In this document: piece after piece, positions 5,755 to 8,596 of the stretch
How the letters are laid out: each line of letters starts with the position of its first letter
Position numbering within the stretch: position 1 is the first letter of the stretch
Source of the DNA: Candidatus Parcubacteria bacterium
GTDB taxonomy: Bacteria; Patescibacteriota; Patescibacteriia; Patescibacteriales; UBA12075
NCBI GenBank assembly: GCA_023139655.1
Contig: JAGLNE010000077.1
Coordinates: 1-8,596 of the forward strand
Reading direction: 5' to 3'
Length of the DNA: 8,596 nucleotides
Position numbers and translations under genes: made by a program
The notes under the pieces: model-generated
Seen by the model: only the letters and a program-made list of their open reading frames with translations
What the model was told of the DNA's origin: nothing
Databases searched by the model: none

Positions 5755-5803
5755 CTTATAAATCCCTGCTAATTTTTTAGCAAAGATTTATAAGATTTAT
5801 AAG
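5755..5803 (+). other. Long hairpin with a repeated arm between porD and porA
   Basis: cttataaatc (5755-5764) pairs with gattta+taag (5785-5794), and inside it tgctaa (5767-5772) pairs with ttagca (5777-5782) around a tttt loop. The outer 3' arm is repeated at once (atttataag, 5795-5803), so an alternative pairing one repeat further on is possible. There is no T run after it. It could act as an mRNA processing or stability element, or affect porA translation, as it ends 10 bp before the porA ATG. Confidence 0.5.
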
Positions 5804-5812
5804 ATAAAATAT

Positions 5813-6994
5813 ATGAAGGAGATTCTAGAAGGATCGCAGGCGATTGCCCAAACAATTAATAATATCAAACCGGCCGTGGTGTCGGCTTATCCGATCACGC
5901 CGCAGACGCATATTGTGGAAGACTTAGCCAAGCTAAAGGCGGACGGCAAGGCTAAGTACGAATATGTCCGGGCGGAAAGTGAATTCGCGGCCGCGTCAAT
6001 TGTGGCCGGAGCCAGCGCTACCGGTGTGCGGGTATATACTGCTACCAGCTCACAGGGGCTACTCTTAATGACTGAAGTTATTTTTAATATCGCCGGTATG
6101 CGGCTCCCGGTAGTAATGACCGTGGCTAATCGCGGCGTGTCCGCGCCTATTACCATTTGGAATGATCATCAGGACACCATGACCGTACGTGATGCCGGCT
6201 GGATCCAGCTTTACGCCGAGAACCACCAGGAAGCAATTGAACAGCATCTCCTGGCCTACAAGGTGGCGGAAAAAGCCAATTTACCGGCCATGGTCTGTAT
6301 TGACGGCTTTGTCCTTACCCACACCTACGAAGATGTAAGCGTCCCAAGCACGGCTGAAGTGAGCAAATTCCTACCAACCTTTAAACCCAAAAAGGGGCAA
6401 TACCTGGACCCACAGAACCCGGTCAGCTTTGGCGCTTTTGCCCCACCGGCCTTTTATCAGGAGATCCGCGAAGAACTGCATAATGACCTAAGAAATTCTA
6501 AGCGCTTGATCCTGGATGAATATGAAAAATTAAAAGAAACAGTGCCAGATATAATTAAAAAAACGGAAAAAAACGCCCATATTAATAATGGGTTGATTGA
6601 ATATTACGGCGCCGCTCATCCCAGAACCATACTGATTGCTATGGGTTCACTCGTCGGTACCATCAAAGACACGGTTGATGAAATAAACAAAGGTAAGATG
6701 GCTAGCTCACTCGGGGTATTAAAAATTAAAACTTTCCGGCCCTTCCCGGCTAATGACATTTTGAAAATGGTAATAAGCGCCAAACAAGTCGCAATCCTGG
6801 AAAAGGCAGTGTCACTAGGTGCCACTGACGGCCCACTAACGCTGGATGTAAAAGCAGCCCTCAAAAACAAGGCTAAAACCAAAGTGCAAGGCTTTATTGT
6901 CGGTTTGGGCGGACGCGATATTACGAAAAAGTTGATTACCCGCATCGTAAAAGAAGTAGAGAGAAAGGGTGATCAAATGATGTTTATTGGATAA
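5813..6994 (+). CDS. porA: 2-oxoacid (pyruvate):ferredoxin oxidoreductase, alpha subunit
   Basis: A 393-residue alpha subunit, normal full length for archaeal-type PorA, cytoplasmic. Domain I (about residues 1-235) carries YPITPQT at 26-32, the AESEFAA segment at 54-60 with the acidic residue expected to contact the TPP aminopyrimidine, and TATSSQG near residue 78, followed by NRGVSAP and WNDHQDTMTVRDAGW. Domain II (about residues 255-393) is the transketolase C-terminal-like part, with IAMGSLVGTIKDTVDEIN and VAILEKAVSLGATDGPL. Alpha works only with the TPP-binding beta subunit (PorB), which usually follows directly; here the next gene, 20 bp on, is an unrelated pilin-like gene. The gene is more GC-rich than its surroundings, consistent with strong conservation. 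The start is supported by the family N-terminus (MKEILEGSQAIAQ); AAGGAG lies just after the ATG, not before it. Confidence 0.95.
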   Translation: MKEILEGSQAIAQTINNIKPAVVSAYPITPQTHIVEDLAKLKADGKAKYEYVRAESEFAAASIVAGASATGVRVYTATSSQGLLLMTEVIFNIAGMRLPVVMTVANRGVSAPITIWNDHQDTMTVRDAGWIQLYAENHQEAIEQHLLAYKVAEKANLPAMVCIDGFVLTHTYEDVSVPSTAEVSKFLPTFKPKKGQYLDPQNPVSFGAFAPPAFYQEIREELHNDLRNSKRLILDEYEKLKETVPDIIKKTEKNAHINNGLIEYYGAAHPRTILIAMGSLVGTIKDTVDEINKGKMASSLGVLKIKTFRPFPANDILKMVISAKQVAILEKAVSLGATDGPLTLDVKAALKNKAKTKVQGFIVGLGGRDITKKLITRIVKEVERKGDQMMFIG

Positions 6995-7014
6995 ATTATT
7001 TTTTATATAATCCT

Positions 7015-7725
7015 ATGAAAAAATGTTTATTAATTATATTAAGCGCGGCTTTCTTTTTATTACTCTTTAGTAGTATCGCTTATGCGATAGATTTTAAACC
7101 GCAAGTTACAATTGATACTGAGTTCACAAAAGGTAAAACAATCCCTATTACTCCCAGTACTCTAGGTAAATACATTAAAACAATATACACATACGCGATA
7201 GGAACAGTAGGGATATTATCCACGGTAGTAATAATCTTTGGCGGCTTTCTCTGGGCCACAGCGGCCGGTAATAACAGCCGGGTGGATAATGCCAAAACCT
7301 GGATCACCTCAGCCCTAACCGGCCTGGTCCTGGCTCTCTTCTCCTACACTCTTCTCCATATGATCAACCCCGCTTTAGTGGAATTAACACCAATAAATGT
7401 GACAAAAATAGGGACGCTTGAAATTTCTTGTTGCGACCCCAATCCAACGACAGGGGGTCCTAGAAATGCAGTTGCAATTCCTAATACAAACCCTATCCAA
7501 TATACTTGCCCAACAGGCACAGGAACATGCACCAAAGATCAAACTTGCAAAAAATCAGGAGGTAGATATAGTTGTGCGATAACTGATTGCACCAATAGTC
7601 GAATAGGAGATGCGTGTCTTACAGCATTCGGATCACCAGGTACCTGTCAACTTACAGACCCAGATAACGCACAATTAGGTGGCCTTGATAATGATTGTGA
7701 AATCTTCGGTTGCACATGTAAATGA
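7015..7725 (+). CDS. VirB2/TrbC-like pilin protein with Cys-rich C-terminal domain
   Basis: A 236-residue exported protein in two parts. Residues 1-24 are a signal peptide ending AYA. Two membrane helices follow, about residues 54-84 (with the VVIIFGGFLWATAAGN motif) and 95-117, separated by a short basic loop (RVDNAKTW). This is the layout of VirB2/TrbC-type pilin subunits, very common in Patescibacteria. The rest (about 138-236) is a Gly/Thr-rich domain with 12 cysteines at 139, 140, 165, 172, 178, 187, 192, 201, 211, 228, 233 and 235, an even number that could form six disulfides outside the membrane. Classical VirB2 pilins end soon after helix 2, so the tail is an addition. No other type IV secretion gene is nearby. 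The gene starts 20 bp after porA and may share its transcript. Pilin function is inferred from layout only. Confidence 0.75.
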   Translation: MKKCLLIILSAAFFLLLFSSIAYAIDFKPQVTIDTEFTKGKTIPITPSTLGKYIKTIYTYAIGTVGILSTVVIIFGGFLWATAAGNNSRVDNAKTWITSALTGLVLALFSYTLLHMINPALVELTPINVTKIGTLEISCCDPNPTTGGPRNAVAIPNTNPIQYTCPTGTGTCTKDQTCKKSGGRYSCAITDCTNSRIGDACLTAFGSPGTCQLTDPDNAQLGGLDNDCEIFGCTCK

Positions 7726-7742
7726 TATTATTATATTTTTAT

Positions 7743-7785
7743 TATGATACATTCTACTAAATACGCGGAAGAGGGGTTCTTGACA
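7743..7785 (+). repeat. 43-bp direct repeat, copy 1 (upstream of RHH antitoxin)
   Basis: Matches 8340-8382 at 39 of 43 positions. It starts tatgatacatt, includes the identical 14-bp core aaatacgcggaaga (7759-7772), and ends exactly with the -35 hexamer TTGACA; similarity stops at the next base. Confidence 0.85.
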
Positions 7786-7808
7786 ATGTAATACAGTTGT
7801 AATACAAT
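7780..7808 (+). promoter_or_regulatory. Sigma70-type promoter of the toxin-antitoxin pair
   Basis: TTGACA at 7780-7785, a 17-bp spacer, and TACAAT at 7803-7808: a perfect -35 and a -10 one base off consensus. It lies 27 bp upstream of the antitoxin ATG and is the best promoter in the window. Confidence 0.8.
7787..7806 (+). promoter_or_regulatory. Putative antitoxin operator: tandem TGTAATACA
   Basis: Two copies of tgtaataca (7787-7795 and 7798-7806), each nearly self-complementary (TGTA-A-TACA), with starts 11 bp apart, one helical turn. They fill the promoter spacer and overlap the -10. This fits an operator for the ribbon-helix-helix antitoxin that follows, giving the autorepression usual for such systems. 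Confidence 0.6.
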
Positions 7809-7835
7809 AGATATATAACTATTAACTAGAAAATT

Positions 7836-8066
7836 ATGAGACAAGTACTTAGTATTTCCCTGCCCGGGAGCATGATAAAAAACATAAAGCAAAGAGTAAA
7901 AAACGAAGGCTTTAATTCAGTTAGTGAATACTTTAAATATCTGTTTAAAATGGATACTGAAGATGTTATATCGGAAGAGGAATTATTAAAGAACATTAAA
8001 CAAGCCAGAAAAGAATACAAAGAAGGAAAATTAAAAACCCTTAAATCCATTAAGGATCTAATGTAA
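7836..8066 (+). CDS. Ribbon-helix-helix antitoxin (type II toxin-antitoxin)
   Basis: A 76-residue protein with an N-terminal ribbon-helix-helix DNA-binding fold: a beta strand (QVLSISLP, residues 3-10), helix A (SMIKNIKQRVKNE) and helix B (SVSEYFKYLFKM, about residues 28-39). The C-terminal half (about 45-76: EEELLKNIKQARKEYKEGK, then LKSIKDLM) is the charged helical tail that wraps and inhibits the toxin in ParD/CopG-like antitoxins. The toxin gene starts 5 bp after its stop, as expected for a co-translated pair. It is preceded by a near-consensus promoter whose spacer holds tandem TGTAATACA repeats, a likely autoregulatory operator. The gene plus toxin is bracketed by 43-bp direct repeats. 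The exact subfamily is not assigned. Confidence 0.88.
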   Translation: MRQVLSISLPGSMIKNIKQRVKNEGFNSVSEYFKYLFKMDTEDVISEEELLKNIKQARKEYKEGKLKTLKSIKDLM

Positions 8067-8071
8067 GGCGA

Positions 8072-8344
8072 ATGATCATAAATAAAATATTATATTCAGA
8101 TAAATTTCATTTTGAATTTAATAAATTACCGATAAACATTAAAAAAACTACTGATAAAAAAGTTGAAATTTTCAAACAAAACCCGCTACACCCCTCTTTA
8201 CGCCTACATGAACTGCATGGAAAATTAAAAAATATTTGGTCTGTTTCCATAAACAAAAGCTATCGGATTTTATTTGAGCGGCAGAATAACGGCGATATTG
8301 TTTTTATCTCTATTGGCAAACACGATATCTATAAATATCTATGA
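8072..8344 (+). CDS. RelE/ParE superfamily toxin (type II toxin-antitoxin)
   Basis: A 90-residue toxin of the RelE/ParE fold, the usual length. Most members of the RelE branch cut mRNA in the ribosome, whereas ParE members poison DNA gyrase. Conserved features are an N-terminal strand (INKILYSDKFHFEFNKLP), a two-helix hairpin, SLRLHELHGKLKNIWSVSI at about residues 42-60, NKSYRILFE at 61-69 and the end GKHDIYKYL. His46, His49, Arg65, His84 and Tyr87 could serve RNA binding or cleavage, which favours an mRNA interferase of the RelE/StbE type, but this is not decisive. An AAGG lies 5 bp before the start codon, overlapping the antitoxin stop. The toxin stop codon TGA (8342-8344) lies inside copy 2 of the 43-bp direct repeat. 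The gene appears intact. Confidence 0.88.
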   Translation: MIINKILYSDKFHFEFNKLPINIKKTTDKKVEIFKQNPLHPSLRLHELHGKLKNIWSVSINKSYRILFERQNNGDIVFISIGKHDIYKYL

Positions 8345-8382
8345 TACATTTTACCAAATACGCGGAAGATGGGTTATTGACA
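8340..8382 (+). repeat. 43-bp direct repeat, copy 2 (upstream of RelB/DinJ-like antitoxin)
   Basis: Matches 7743-7785 with four substitutions and no gaps. It overlaps the toxin stop codon on its left and ends at the -35 TTGACA of the next antitoxin promoter. The distance between copies is 597 bp. Confidence 0.85.
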
Positions 8383-8404
8383 GAAAAAATATATCTGCTA
8401 TTAT
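8377..8404 (+). promoter_or_regulatory. Promoter of the second antitoxin
   Basis: TTGACA at 8377-8382, a 16-bp spacer and TATTAT at 8399-8404, with TGC directly before it, giving an extended -10 (TGnTATTAT). It lies about 49 bp upstream of the RelB/DinJ-like start. Confidence 0.75.
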
Positions 8405-8435
8405 TAATGTATATACAATGTATATACATTAATAA
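8401..8435. promoter_or_regulatory. Putative operator: 35-bp dyad with tandem TGTATATACA
   Basis: Two 16-bp perfect arms (ttattaatgtatatac / gtatatacattaataa) flank a 3-bp centre. Inside are two copies of the self-complementary decamer tgtatataca (8408-8417, 8419-8428), again 11 bp apart. It overlaps the -10 and the likely transcription start, a position suited to repression by the antitoxin. Confidence 0.7.
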
Positions 8436-8452
8436 ACCATAATATAAATAAT

Positions 8453-8596
8453 ATGCAACAAGCTCAACTAACAATAAGAATTGACCAAAAATTAAAAAAA
8501 CAAGCGCAAGCTACAGCCAAAAATTTTGGCCTTCCCCTCTCTTCGTTAATTAAAACATTCTTAACCAATGTTGTTAAAACTAAAAAATTCGCCATA
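8453..8596 (+). CDS. RelB/DinJ-like antitoxin, N-terminal part, cut by the window edge
   Basis: The first 48 codons of an open frame starting MQQAQLTIRIDQKLKKQA. The strand QLTIRID, helix KLKKQAQATAKNFG and the LPLSSLIKTFLTNVV helix match the ribbon-helix-helix N-terminus of RelB/DinJ-type antitoxins; the following KTKKFAI corresponds to the linker that leads to the toxin-binding tail. A RelE/YafQ-like toxin gene is expected just beyond the window. Upstream are its own promoter, a strong dyad operator and a copy of the 43-bp repeat shared with the preceding module. The protein is not closely similar to the first antitoxin, so the two modules are different systems rather than a plain duplication. 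Confidence 0.85.
   Translation, partial: MQQAQLTIRIDQKLKKQAQATAKNFGLPLSSLIKTFLTNVVKTKKFAI

Noticed and set aside
7015..7725. Lipoprotein, because of Cys4 in the N-terminus
   Set aside because: Cys4 precedes the hydrophobic core, so it is not in lipobox position; the AYA end fits signal peptidase I.
7723..7725. UGA recoding as Gly or Trp (as in some Patescibacteria)
   Set aside because: TGA ends the pilin-like and toxin genes where their families or context predict an end; read-through gives no recognisable extension.

Overview
The window looks like a chromosomal segment of a Patescibacteria (Candidate Phyla Radiation) genome. It is AT-rich, and most genes have no Shine-Dalgarno motif (one weak candidate, before the RelE/ParE-like toxin). 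TGA is used as an ordinary stop. The gene mix fits that group: a four-helix-bundle (S23/IVP) protein, a DUF2207 membrane protein with a Gly-rich tail, a tiny Lys-rich protein, a membrane-anchored DsbA-like thioredoxin, pyruvate:ferredoxin oxidoreductase subunits, a VirB2/TrbC-like two-helix pilin with a Cys-rich tail, and small toxin-antitoxin genes. Placement below superphylum level is not possible from the window.

Layout. The left part (1-3841) is read on the minus strand. In transcription order it holds a 57-aa basic protein, the DUF2207 protein, exonuclease III, the four-helix-bundle protein and a CNNM/CorC-type ion transporter that runs off the left edge. A short AT-rich divergent region (3842-3908) separates this from the plus-strand half. 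That half holds the DsbA-like protein, the 2-oxoacid:ferredoxin oxidoreductase genes in the order gamma, delta, alpha (porG, porD, porA; no beta gene next to them), the Cys-rich pilin-like protein, a complete ribbon-helix-helix antitoxin plus RelE/ParE toxin pair, and the start of a second, RelB/DinJ-like antitoxin at the right edge.

How the genes relate. PorG, PorD and PorA are three of the four subunits of the enzyme that interconverts pyruvate plus CoA and acetyl-CoA with reduction of ferredoxin; the TPP-binding beta subunit must be elsewhere if the enzyme works. The DsbA-like protein could oxidise exported proteins, and the pilin-like protein with 12 cysteines in its exported tail is an obvious candidate substrate, though no link is proven.

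What stands out is the repeat content. Several intergenic gaps hold arrays of about four degenerate 7-bp units, with three different unit sequences (TTAATTN, CTGTTGT-like, ATTCGTA). The exonuclease III gene carries two different palindromic inserts in frame, one a perfect 40-bp palindrome. The por operon is interrupted by a MITE-like element with 12-bp terminal inverted repeats around a cloverleaf-like core. The toxin-antitoxin pair is bracketed by two 43-bp direct repeats (39/43 identical), each ending exactly at the -35 hexamer of an antitoxin promoter, so the region reads like a cassette array of toxin-antitoxin units about 597 bp long.
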